64,000 nucleotides of DNA. It comes from Microtetraspora sp. NBRC 16547. Lineage in GTDB: Bacteria > Actinomycetota > Actinomycetes > Streptosporangiales > Streptosporangiaceae. Shown piece after piece: positions 35,304 to 42,625 of this stretch. The notes under the pieces are model-generated. The model was not told the origin of the DNA, did not search any database, and saw only the letters and a list, made by a program, of their open reading frames with translations. Made by a program: the position numbers and the translations under genes. Within the stretch, counting starts at the first letter, position 1. Each line of letters opens with the position of its first letter. The stretch covers positions 124,001 to 188,000 of the forward strand of contig NZ_BSSE01000004.1 of NCBI RefSeq assembly GCF_030268965.1, in the 5' to 3' direction.

Positions 35304-36836
35304 TCAGACGATCTTGCCGGACCAGAGGCCCTTGGCCGCGGAGTAGACGCCGAACAGCTCACCGTCGAAGTACGGCGAGTAGCTGGTGTCGTAACGGTTG
35401 TTGCCGTCGGTGTCGGAGACGCCGATGGTCACACCGTTCAGGTAGCCCAGACGACGGTTGTTGTTGTAGTTCACCAGCCAGGAGGAGCCGAGGGCGCCCT
35501 CACCGGTGAACGACGACTTGGTGCCGACGAGCTCCTCGCCCTTGATGGCCGGGGCCTGGACCGCGAAGGTCTTGCCGTAGGTCCACTTGAGCGTGTGGCC
35601 GGTGAAGGCGTAGTTGCCGTCGGGGTGCGACCCGCTCGGGTAACCGAACACGAAGACCGGCTTGCCGACCTTCTGGTTGTAGGCCAGACCCTGACCACCG
35701 ACGTTGTCACCGAGGCGACCGACGTCCTTGAGGCCGATGGAGACCATGACCTTGGCGGTCACCTTGTAGTCAACGTCGTAGTTGATCCAGAAGGTGCGCT
35801 TGGTGTAGACCTTGCCGCGCTTCAGGAAGAGGGTCTTCTGGTCGGCGTCCCACGCCCAGCCGTTCTCGGCGACGCTCGGGTCCTTGTCGGAGCTGGCGTC
35901 GTAGCCGACGTAGAAGGCGGCCCTGTCGATGTCCACCGAGTCGAAGCCGGTGTCGGCCTTGAAGTCCGTCGGCTTCGCGTCGCCGAGCTTGGCGTCCGCG
36001 ACACCGCTGTTGGCGATGATCGTGGCGCGGTTGACGGCGGTCTTCTCGACCTCGGAGCCGACCGGGTCGGCGCCGATCTTGCCGGTGACGACCCGCTCGA
36101 TCTTGGCGTCGCGGTAGTAACCGGTGGTCTTGTCCTTCAGCTTGGCCTCGGCCTCGGCCTTGGTCTTGAAGGTCTCCTCGTAGTCCTTCTTGGCCGAGGT
36201 GCCCTCGACCGTGGGCAGGACGCCGTTGTAGACGGTCACGAACGCGTAGTCGCGGTCGGCGTCCTCGTAGACGTCGAAGTCGTAGTGGGTGAAGGCCTGC
36301 TTACCCACGTAGATGCCCCACGGGGCCTTGGCCTTGTAGTAGCCGGGGATGAAGACCCACTTGTCGAGGGTGTGGGCGTTCTTGCCGGTGTCGTACACGC
36401 AGTGGCCGGCCGTGGCGACCAGGTTGCGGTAGCCCGACTGCACGGAGGTGGCGGAGCACCAGTGCGGCTTGTCGTCGGCGCCGATGAAGAACACCTTGCC
36501 CGTGGTCTTGGGCAGGTTGACGTTCTTCGACTTGCCGGTCGTCTTCTTCTCGTCGCCGATCGCGGGAACGACGCCGGGCTTGCTGTCCGGAGCCGGGCCG
36601 CCCTTGGAGACGAGCTTGGCGGTGACCGGCTTGGTCTCCACGGCGTACGGCGTGGCGCCGATCAGGTTGGCGGCGCGCTCGCCGTACCAGAACTTGGCGA
36701 TCTGCTGAGCGGCCATGTTGCTCTTGGCCAGCGGGTCGGCGGCGACGTCAGGGGCGGCCTGGGCCGGAGCGGCCAGACCAGCGGCCAGGAGGCCGGCGGT
36801 GGCGACGAGGCCACCAAAAGCCAGAGTGCGCTTCAT
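35304..36836 (-). CDS. Secreted trypsin-like protein, tandem paralogue
   Basis: A 510-residue exported protein with signal peptide MKRTLAFGGLVATAGLLAAG ending AQA. The first half is nearly the same as its neighbour's: WCSATSVQSGYRNLVATAGH, cysteines around the His, and DRDYAFVTVYNGVLP for the Asp. The middle differs completely. It lacks the Ser/Thr/Pro and His-rich stretch and instead has an Asp/Lys/Ala-rich soluble segment. The C-terminal portion (SIGLKDVGRLGDNVGGQGLA, VFVFGYPSGSHPDGNYAFTG) is shared. The expected nucleophile loop reads FTGEGALGSSWLVNY; GSSW is common to both paralogues while the residue three before it is Ala here and Ser in the other. ATG 36836 follows AAGGAG. Confidence 0.75.
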   Translation of the reverse strand: MKRTLAFGGLVATAGLLAAGLAAPAQAAPDVAADPLAKSNMAAQQIAKFWYGERAANLIGATPYAVETKPVTAKLVSKGGPAPDSKPGVVPAIGDEKKTTGKSKNVNLPKTTGKVFFIGADDKPHWCSATSVQSGYRNLVATAGHCVYDTGKNAHTLDKWVFIPGYYKAKAPWGIYVGKQAFTHYDFDVYEDADRDYAFVTVYNGVLPTVEGTSAKKDYEETFKTKAEAEAKLKDKTTGYYRDAKIERVVTGKIGADPVGSEVEKTAVNRATIIANSGVADAKLGDAKPTDFKADTGFDSVDIDRAAFYVGYDASSDKDPSVAENGWAWDADQKTLFLKRGKVYTKRTFWINYDVDYKVTAKVMVSIGLKDVGRLGDNVGGQGLAYNQKVGKPVFVFGYPSGSHPDGNYAFTGHTLKWTYGKTFAVQAPAIKGEELVGTKSSFTGEGALGSSWLVNYNNNRRLGYLNGVTIGVSDTDGNNRYDTSYSPYFDGELFGVYSAAKGLWSGKIV

Positions 36837-37185
36837 GGGGGAACTCCTTGGTCTGTCGTGAGACGTCAATTTGCGTCCCATCCGTCAGTAAAGGGATGAC
36901 GAGGACATTACCGAAGGGGTTGCTGTGGGGGAAGTCGTAAGAAAACCCGCGAAACGGTGGAACCGGATGGGCGGCTGGGTCCGTCAGAGGTGAAAGGAGC
37001 GGTATTTCCGCTGATCAACTTGTCGTTTCTCCGGTCTCCGATGCCCGGGCGAGGGCTGGCCGACCCGTCTGCCGTGTGAGCTAAATCACATTTTCATCGG
37101 GACAAATCGACATCATTTACCGCATGACAAATGGGCGATTCGTCCACTTTGTCCTAATAAATGACGATTTAAAAGACGCGCAAAT
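36837..37185. other. Upstream region of the second trypsin-like gene
   Basis: No gene is visible. It carries the same blocks as 34309-34640 (AAGGAGTTCCCCC leader, TTTACTGACG, CAACCCCTTCGG on the minus strand), the CRP-type box at 37075 and an AT-rich stretch (AAATGACGATTTAAAAGACG) before the MarR stop. Confidence 0.5.
37075..37090. promoter_or_regulatory. CRP-type box upstream of second trypsin-like gene
   Basis: TGTGAGCTAAATCACA is a second perfect TGTGA-N6-TCACA site, 239 bp before the start codon. The two boxes differ only in three spacer bases, so both copies are probably under the same cAMP-receptor-type control. Confidence 0.6.
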
Positions 37186-37710
37186 CTAGTGAGATCCGCC
37201 ATTTGAGGCGTCGAACGGGGCGAGCAGGGTGTGGAGCAGTGCGGCGAGCGTCCGCTGCTCCCGTTCGCCCAGGCCGGCGAGTAGTTCCCGCTCGCGGCGC
37301 AGGAGCCCGGCGAAGGCGGCGTCCACCCGCTCGACTCCCTGGGCGGTCAGGCGGACGAGGACGCCGCGCCGGTCCTCCGGGTCGGGGTGCCGGGTGACCA
37401 GTCCGGAGGCGGCCAGCCGGTCGATGCGGTTCGTCATCGTTCCCGACGTGACGAGGGTCGCGCGCAGCAGCGCGCCCGGGCTCAGCTCGTACGGCCGACC
37501 GGAGCGCCGCAGCGCGGTGAGCACGTCGAACTCCCATGATTCGAGATCGTGTTCGGCGAAGGCCGCACGTCGCGCGCGATCCAGGTGGCGGCTGAGCCGT
37601 GACACTCGGCTGAGCACTTCGAGGGGAGTGACGTCCAGGTCCGGGCGCTCCTGCTGCCAGGCCGCGACGAGGCGATCCACCTCGTCTTCGGTGGCCCTGG
37701 AATGCGACAT
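37186..37710 (-). CDS. MarR-family transcriptional regulator
   Basis: A 174-residue winged-helix repressor: SWEFDVLTALRRSGRPYELS, recognition segment LLRATLVTSGTMTNRIDRLA, and the wing HPDPEDRRGVLVRLTAQGVE with the DxRxxxLxLT pattern of MarR proteins. Flanking helices form the dimer interface. The N-terminal 25 residues are hydrophilic. It is divergent from tam with an 80-bp gap carrying a 13-bp inverted repeat, so it probably represses tam and itself. The effector is unknown; trans-aconitate or a related acid is an attractive guess only. Confidence 0.88.
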   Translation of the reverse strand: MSHSRATEDEVDRLVAAWQQERPDLDVTPLEVLSRVSRLSRHLDRARRAAFAEHDLESWEFDVLTALRRSGRPYELSPGALLRATLVTSGTMTNRIDRLAASGLVTRHPDPEDRRGVLVRLTAQGVERVDAAFAGLLRRERELLAGLGEREQRTLAALLHTLLAPFDASNGGSH

Positions 37711-37728
37711 GGTGCCGATTTTAGCTCT

Positions 37729-37772
37729 CTTGACATCGAGAGACCTAGGTCGTGGACTATCTCGATATCAAG
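37729..37772. promoter_or_regulatory. Inverted-repeat operator between marR-type gene and tam
   Basis: Arms CTTGACATCGAGA (37729-37741) and TCTCGATATCAAG (37760-37772) match at 12 of 13 positions around an 18-base centre that itself contains GACCTAGGTC. The left arm includes TTGACA, a possible -35 for tam. A bound repressor would cover the promoter. Confidence 0.55.
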
Positions 37773-37790
37773 GTTAATTGGAGGATCTTC

Positions 37791-38573
37791 ATGGCTCCCG
37801 ACATCTGGGATCCTACGGTCTACCGGACGTACACCGACGAGCGAGCCCGGCCCTTCTTCGACCTGATCAGCCGCGTGACCGCCGACAACCCCGAGTACGT
37901 CGTCGATCTCGGCTGCGGCACCGGCGAGCTGACCGCCGAACTCGCCAGGCGCTGGCCGGCCGCGACCGTCCACGGCGTCGACTCGTCCGCGGCGATGATC
38001 GAGAAGGCTCCTCGCGGAGAGCGTCTCGGCTTCGAGGTCGCCGACATACGAGACTGGCGTCCGCGACGGCCCGTTGACGTCATCGTGTCCAACGCGGTGC
38101 TCCAGTGGGTGCCGGAGCACCGTGAGCTGCTCGCCCGCTGGGTGGAGGACCTGTCCTGCGGCGGCTGGCTGGCGTTCCAGGTGCCCGGCAACTTCGACGC
38201 GCCCAGCCATGCTCTGATCCGCCGGCTGTGCCGTACGACCTGGCGTGACGAACTGGGCGATCTGGTGCGGGACGCGCCGGTCGGCGAGCCCGTCGACTAT
38301 CTGGACCTGCTCGCGGGCCTCGGCTGCGTCGTGGACGCCTGGGAGACCACGTACATCCACGTGCTTCCCGGAGATGACGCGGTGCTCGACTGGGTCAGGG
38401 GCACCGCACTGCGGCCCATGCTCACCCGGCTCGGCCCGGACCGCCAGGCCGCCTTCCTGGCCGACTGCGCGCGGCTGCTCGGCGAGGCCTACCCGCGCCG
38501 CCCGTACGGCACGGCTTTCCCGTTCCGGCGGATCTTCGTCGTCGCGCGGAAGCAGAAGGATGTCGCACAGTAG
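37791..38573 (+). CDS. tam: Trans-aconitate 2-methyltransferase
   Basis: SAM-dependent methyltransferase of 260 residues. Tam esterifies trans-aconitate, a spontaneous inhibitory isomer of the TCA intermediate cis-aconitate. Recognition comes from the start MAPDIWDPTVYRTYTDERAR, SAM motif I VVDLGCGTGELTAEL, the acidic HGVDSSAAMI, and LQWVPEHRELLARW followed by GWLAFQVPGNFDAPSH, all characteristic of Tam. ATG 37791 lies six bases after GGAGG; the frame is open 13 codons further without a site. Expression is probably controlled by the divergent MarR protein. Confidence 0.9.
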   Translation: MAPDIWDPTVYRTYTDERARPFFDLISRVTADNPEYVVDLGCGTGELTAELARRWPAATVHGVDSSAAMIEKAPRGERLGFEVADIRDWRPRRPVDVIVSNAVLQWVPEHRELLARWVEDLSCGGWLAFQVPGNFDAPSHALIRRLCRTTWRDELGDLVRDAPVGEPVDYLDLLAGLGCVVDAWETTYIHVLPGDDAVLDWVRGTALRPMLTRLGPDRQAAFLADCARLLGEAYPRRPYGTAFPFRRIFVVARKQKDVAQ

Positions 38574-38668
38574 CGACGGCTCGCACAGCGGCGAGTGCTA
38601 GGCATAAGTACGTTGTGCGGAGGCAGGCCGTTCAAGGGGCCGGCGAGAAAGCGGGCGCTGCGCGAGAA

Positions 38669-39718
38669 TCAGGACGGGCTCGTCTTGTCCATCTCGGCAC
38701 CGGCCTTGCTCGCCCGGCGGGCCTGCCGCTCCAGCGCCTTCTGCTGTTCGCGCTGGGCCTTCTCCTGTTCCTTGAGTTCGCGTTCGCGTGTTTTTTCCTG
38801 TTCTTTCACCTCGCGTTCGCGGGCTTTCTCCTGGTCCCGCTGGGCCCTCTGCTGTTCGCGCTGGAGCTTCTCCTGTTCCTTGAGTTCGCGTTCGCGTGCT
38901 TTTTCCTGTTCTTTCACCTCGCGATCGCGGGCTTTCTCCTGGTCCCGCTGGGCCCTCTGCTGTTCGCGCTGGGCCTTCTCGTGCTCCTTGAGTTCGCGTT
39001 CCCGCGCCTTCTCGTGCTCCTTGAGCTCACGCTCCGTCGGCCGTGCCGTACGGGCGTCCGCGGGCGGGGCCAGCACCAGACCGCGGGTGGCCGCCGTGAG
39101 CTGCGGGTTCGGATCCAGACCGGTCAGGCCGTTCCACGAGAGGTTGACCAGATGCGCGGCCACCTCCTCGCGCCGCGGCTTGCGCACATCCAGCCACCAC
39201 TGGCCGGTCAGCGCCGTCATCCCGACCAGCATCTGCGCGTACATCGGCGCGAGCTTCGGGTCGTAGCCGCGTTCCTTGAACTCGTCGGCCAGCACGTCCT
39301 CGACCTGGCTGGCGATGTCGCTGATCAGGCTCGCGAACGTGCCCGTCCCGGACGCGGCGTGCGAGTCACGCACCAGGATGCGGAAGCCCTCGCTGCTCTC
39401 CTCGATGTACTGGAGGAGGGCCAGAGCCGCGCGCTCCAGCTTCGCCAGCGCGTGCGATGCCGACAACGCCTGCGTGACCAGGGTCAGCAGCCGCTGCATC
39501 TCCCGGTCGATGACGACCGCGTAGATGCCCTCCTTGCCGCCGAAGTGCTCGTAGACGACAGGCTTGGAGACCTTGGCGCTCGCCGCGATCTCCTCGACAG
39601 AGGTGCCGTCGAAGCCCTTCTCGGCGAAGAGCGCGCGACCGATCTGAATCAACTGCTCGCGTCGCTCCGCGCCCGTCATACGTCGTCGTGATCGGGAGGA
39701 GTCGTTCACACGTCCCAT
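38669..39718 (-). CDS. TetR-family regulator with long repetitive charged C-terminal tail
   Basis: Residues 1-210 are a normal TetR protein: GAERREQLIQIGRALFAEKG, recognition helix VEEIAASAKVSKPVVYEHFG, then a helical ligand domain. Beyond about residue 235 comes an unusual tail of roughly 110 residues made almost only of Glu, Lys, Arg and Gln. It is built of 36-residue units (RERELKEQEKxQREQQ type) and is predicted to be a single helix or coiled coil. ATG 39718 is preferred; the frame continues upstream to 39925, overlapping the desaturase end. It lies downstream of the acyl-CoA desaturase on the same strand with a gap of about 150 bp and is the likely regulator of that gene. Confidence 0.85.
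   Translation of the reverse strand: MGRVNDSSRSRRRMTGAERREQLIQIGRALFAEKGFDGTSVEEIAASAKVSKPVVYEHFGGKEGIYAVVIDREMQRLLTLVTQALSASHALAKLERAALALLQYIEESSEGFRILVRDSHAASGTGTFASLISDIASQVEDVLADEFKERGYDPKLAPMYAQMLVGMTALTGQWWLDVRKPRREEVAAHLVNLSWNGLTGLDPNPQLTAATRGLVLAPPADARTARPTERELKEHEKARERELKEHEKAQREQQRAQRDQEKARDREVKEQEKARERELKEQEKLQREQQRAQRDQEKAREREVKEQEKTRERELKEQEKAQREQQKALERQARRASKAGAEMDKTSPS
38744..39035. repeat. 108-bp tandem repeat inside the TetR-type gene
   Basis: Units begin at 38744, 38852 and 38960 with CTGTTCGCGCTGG; the third is partial. They differ by scattered substitutions. The period is a multiple of three, so gain or loss of units would change tail length without breaking the frame. 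Confidence 0.8.
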
Positions 39719-39872
39719 GATGGCCTGTTTGGGTGCGTCGGCGGATTGCGGCGCCGCCGCCGTCTGATCGTTCGGCGGGTCCAGACGCGTGTGCACGGCT
39801 GTCGCCGGTGCCCCCGTGGAAGAGAGGGGCACGACGACAGCCGGTCGGCGCCGAGAAGAGGTATCGGCGGGA

Positions 39873-40811
39873 TCACCCAAGTCGCTTCGCCGCCAGTCGT
39901 TCGGCGTTGGGCCAGCGCACGTCATGGGCCCAGCCTGCCTTCTCGAACCAGCGGATCAGGCCCGCGCTGAGGTCGATCTGGCCCTTGAGCACCCCGTGCC
40001 TGGCGCAGGTCGGGTCGGAGTGGTGCAGGTTGTGCCACGACTCGCCGAACGACGGGATCGCCAGCCACCACACGTTGCGCGACTTGTCGCGGACCTCGAA
40101 GGCCTCGTCGCCGAAGACGTGGCAGATCGAGTTGATCGACCAGGTGACGTGGTGGAGCAGGCCGATGCGGATCACGGTGCCCCAGAAGAACGCGGTGACC
40201 GCCCCCTGCCAGGACCAGGTGACCAGCCCGCCGAGCAGCGGCGGCAGCAGCATCGACGCGGCGGCGAGCGCGGGGAACCAGCGGTGCAGCTTCATGATGT
40301 CCGGGTCCTTGGTCAGGTCCGGAGCGTACTTCTCGCGGTTGGTGCGCTCGGATTCGAACAGCCAGCCCATGTGCGCGTAGAGCAGTCCCTTGGACATGGA
40401 CTTGAAGCCGGGGCCGAACCGCCACGGCGAGTGCGGGTCGCCCTCCTTGTCGGAGAACTTGTGGTGCTTGCGGTGGGTGGCGACCCAGTCGAGCACGGAC
40501 ATTTCGAGGGAGAGGCTGCCGGCGATCCCCAGGATGAGCTTCATCGGCCGCGTGGCCTTGAACGAGCCGTGCGTGAAGTAGCGGTGGTAGCCCACCGTGA
40601 CCCCGAGGCCGGACACGATGTAGAAGAGCGCGAAGATCACGACATCGCTCCAGCCCAGACCCCATCCCCAGGCGAACGGCACGGCGGCGATTACGGCGAG
40701 GATGGGAGCTCCGACGACGATGCCGAAGGTGATCAGTTCGCCTCTGGATTTCGGCTCCGGCTCGAACTCCGGCTTGGGCTGCCGTGCAGGACGTTCGGTG
40801 AGGACAGTCAT
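39873..40811 (-). CDS. Acyl-CoA delta-9-type desaturase
   Basis: Membrane di-iron desaturase (312 residues) that introduces a cis double bond into fatty acyl chains. The three histidine boxes are intact: GYHRYFTH (76-81), THRKHHKF (113-117) and SWHNLHHSD (about 260). Hydrophobic hairpins lie between them. The N-terminus is hydrophilic (RPARQPKPEFEPEPKSRG). It starts at ATG 40811 and is followed by the TetR-type gene, with twin TACG-N4-CGTA operators ahead. This implies control of membrane fluidity by an acyl-CoA-responsive repressor, as known for other bacterial desaturase regulons. Electron donors are not encoded nearby. Confidence 0.93.
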   Translation of the reverse strand: MTVLTERPARQPKPEFEPEPKSRGELITFGIVVGAPILAVIAAVPFAWGWGLGWSDVVIFALFYIVSGLGVTVGYHRYFTHGSFKATRPMKLILGIAGSLSLEMSVLDWVATHRKHHKFSDKEGDPHSPWRFGPGFKSMSKGLLYAHMGWLFESERTNREKYAPDLTKDPDIMKLHRWFPALAAASMLLPPLLGGLVTWSWQGAVTAFFWGTVIRIGLLHHVTWSINSICHVFGDEAFEVRDKSRNVWWLAIPSFGESWHNLHHSDPTCARHGVLKGQIDLSAGLIRWFEKAGWAHDVRWPNAERLAAKRLG

Positions 40812-41135
40812 GGGCTACCTCGCGAAGATGTGGGGAAGATTGTCCGGCTACGGAACCGTAACCTACGCCATCGTAAGTTAGGAATTCCAAAGCGGCGAAT
40901 GTAGGGAAGCTGACTCATTCCGACCCCATCTCGTGGCGCATCCATGCCTTGTGGAAGTGTCACTCGATCTGCTAAAAGCCTGGTCTCTCGGTGGCCGCGA
41001 AACCAGGGTGCCGGGACAACCTTTGTCGCGCGTTGGCCACCCCCTGGCGGTCTCCCCTTCCCGGCGACGGGCTGGCCTTGTGCGCATTGAGTAATTTGAT
41101 TGCTACGCTAAGTTATTCAAACTAGTGTTCCATGT
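40812..41135. other. Divergent intergenic region, desaturase and HTH/LAGLIDADG-like gene
   Basis: 324 bp. The desaturase-proximal part holds the twin operator at 40849-40875. The last 60 bp are AT-rich (ATTGAGTAATTTGATTGCTA) and probably contain the promoter of the gene at 41136. No gene is supportable in between. Confidence 0.5.
40849..40875. promoter_or_regulatory. Twin TACG-N4-CGTA operators of the desaturase gene
   Basis: TACGGAACCGTA (40849-40860) and TACGCCATCGTA (40864-40875) are two palindromes with identical arms, centres 15 bp apart, 38 bp upstream of the desaturase start. Two closely spaced half-overlapping sites suit cooperative binding of two TetR dimers. Confidence 0.6.
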
Positions 41136-42059
41136 ATGACGAGAACTCCTCAGCAACTCGCCCGTTTTGAGGCGCTCCGCACCGAGGCTGTCGCCCTCCG
41201 CGCCGCCGGCAAGTCCCGCTCCCAAATCAAGGACCTCCTCGGCATCGGCAGCAACGCCTTGTTGAGTGAGGTGCTTCAAGGGACGGTTCCGTCGGCCGCG
41301 TTGTACCGGCCCAACGCCAAGGACGGTGTCCGTCGGCAGGCTCGGGAACTGCGGGCTCAAGGCCATACCTATCTGGAGATCGCCCAGAAGTTGGGCGTGT
41401 CCAAGTCGTCGGTGTCGCTGTGGGTCCGAGATCTTCCTCGTGAGGGCAGGCTGAGTTATGAAGAATCGCGGAAGAGGAACGACGAAGGCAGGCGCCGCTA
41501 CTGGGAGCGTGAGCGGCCCATTCGAGAGGCTCGGCGGCAGGCCGAGATCGATGCGGCAGCTCGCGAGATCGAAGCGCTGAGCAACCGGGAGATCCTGATG
41601 CTGGGGGCGATGGCCTACTGGTGCGAGGGCTCCAAGAACAAGCCGCACTATCGCTACGACCGCGTCGCCTTCATCAACAGCGACCCTGGCCTGATCAAGT
41701 TTTATCTGCGATTCCTGCAGGTCGCGGGGGTGAGACAGGAAGATCTCATCTTCCGCGTGATGATCCACGAGACCGCCGATGTCGAGGCCGCTCACGAGTT
41801 CTGGAGGGAGGTCTCCGGCGCTGATACGCGGTTGTTCGGGAAGCCGACGCTGAAGCGGCACAACCCCAAGACGGTTCGCCACAATGTGGGCGACGACTAT
41901 CACGGCTGCCTCCGCGTAGACGTGCGGAAATCGGCCCCGCTCTACCGGCAGATCGAGGGGTGGATGAAAGGCATGGTCGAGGAGGCGATGCGCGGGGCTT
42001 CACATGATCGGGAGACGTGCCTGGTTTCTCGATCGGCGCACGACCGCCTTCGCCGGTAA
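41136..42059 (+). CDS. HTH protein with LAGLIDADG-like domain (possible homing-type endonuclease)
   Basis: A 307-residue protein. Two helix-turn-helix-like units come first: SRSQIKDLLGIGSNALLSEV (about 28-47) and YLEIAQKLGVSKSSVSLWVR (about 78-98). A basic helix (RRYWERERPIREARRQAEID) follows. The C-terminal part has LMLGAMAYWCEGSKNKPHYR and FINSDPGLIKFYLRFLQVAG, which resemble one LAGLIDADG-type repeat (the 'LGxYWAEGsK...sNSDPxxIxxFxxFL' pattern) and its following strands. One such repeat would act as a dimer. There is no surrounding intein or intron. It ends 56 bp before tRNA-Gln, and its base composition is slightly less GC-rich than its neighbours, both consistent with acquisition. The exact function is unknown. 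Confidence 0.6.
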   Translation: MTRTPQQLARFEALRTEAVALRAAGKSRSQIKDLLGIGSNALLSEVLQGTVPSAALYRPNAKDGVRRQARELRAQGHTYLEIAQKLGVSKSSVSLWVRDLPREGRLSYEESRKRNDEGRRRYWERERPIREARRQAEIDAAAREIEALSNREILMLGAMAYWCEGSKNKPHYRYDRVAFINSDPGLIKFYLRFLQVAGVRQEDLIFRVMIHETADVEAAHEFWREVSGADTRLFGKPTLKRHNPKTVRHNVGDDYHGCLRVDVRKSAPLYRQIEGWMKGMVEEAMRGASHDRETCLVSRSAHDRLRR

Positions 42060-42115
42060 GGTAGAGGACGACTGGTGTCGGCAGATCCCTGATTTGTCCG
42101 ATTTGAGCCAGTCTT

Positions 42116-42188
42116 TCCGGCGTAGGGTAATTGGCAGCCCCCGGCACTTTGGATGCCGTATGTCCTGGTTCGAGTCCAGGCGCCGGAA
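42116..42188 (+). tRNA. tRNA-Gln (anticodon TTG)
   Basis: A full cloverleaf can be folded by eye. Acceptor TCCGGCG/CGCCGGA; D-arm GGGTAATTGGCAGCCC; anticodon stem CGGCA/TGCCG with loop CTTTGGA (anticodon TTG); T-arm CCTGG-TTCGAGT-CCAGG; discriminator A. The 3' CCA is not encoded. It lies before glmU, a placement common in actinobacteria. Confidence 0.93.
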
Positions 42189-42625
42189 CTGTTCGGGTTC
42201 GAAGCCTGGTCGGGTGGTGAGACCGGCCGGGCTTCGCCGTTGTACGGCCCCTATCAGCGGTGTCGTGCCGTGGCGGGCTGGGGTGTGACCTGGCGGCGGT
42301 CGTCGACCGTGCGTCGCCCGCCCGCGGATTTCCGCCGGCTTCTTCGACCGATCAAGCACCCCGCGCGGCTCATCTTCCGGAGTGCACCAGATGGCGGGTT
42401 CGTGTGGAGCCGCGCGGCCTTCCGGGCCGCGGAAGATGGTGCGCCACGGTCACATTGCGTGACCTCCTGGTGAGGGTGGCGTTCCAGGTGGGGGCTGGAT
42501 TCCGCCTCGGGGGCGGCAGGTAAGCTCACCTTGTCGAGTGGGTGACCGTGCGACGCCTTGGCGGTAGCCGTACGTGATCCTCAAGCTGAACCGTTTCAAT
42601 CGCGGATCCGAGGGAGCCCCCGCAA
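42189..42625. other. Intergenic region between tRNA-Gln and glmU
   Basis: 437 bp with no supportable gene. A GC-rich hairpin around CGCGGCC-TTCC-GGGCCGCG (about 42409-42430) could terminate tRNA read-through. GGTAAGCTCACC near 42520 may belong to the glmU promoter. A second tRNA was looked for and not found. Confidence 0.45.

Noticed and set aside
38744-39035. Regular repeats that could suggest a CRISPR array
   Set aside because: The 108-bp units are contiguous without spacers and encode the in-frame helical tail of a TetR protein.
41103-41903. A 266-codon minus-strand frame opposite the HTH/LAGLIDADG-like gene
   Set aside because: No domain; the plus-strand frame has recognisable HTH units and a coherent protein.
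42153-42473. Short open frames after tRNA-Gln
   Set aside because: They begin inside the tRNA gene or lack ribosome sites, and match nothing recognisable.
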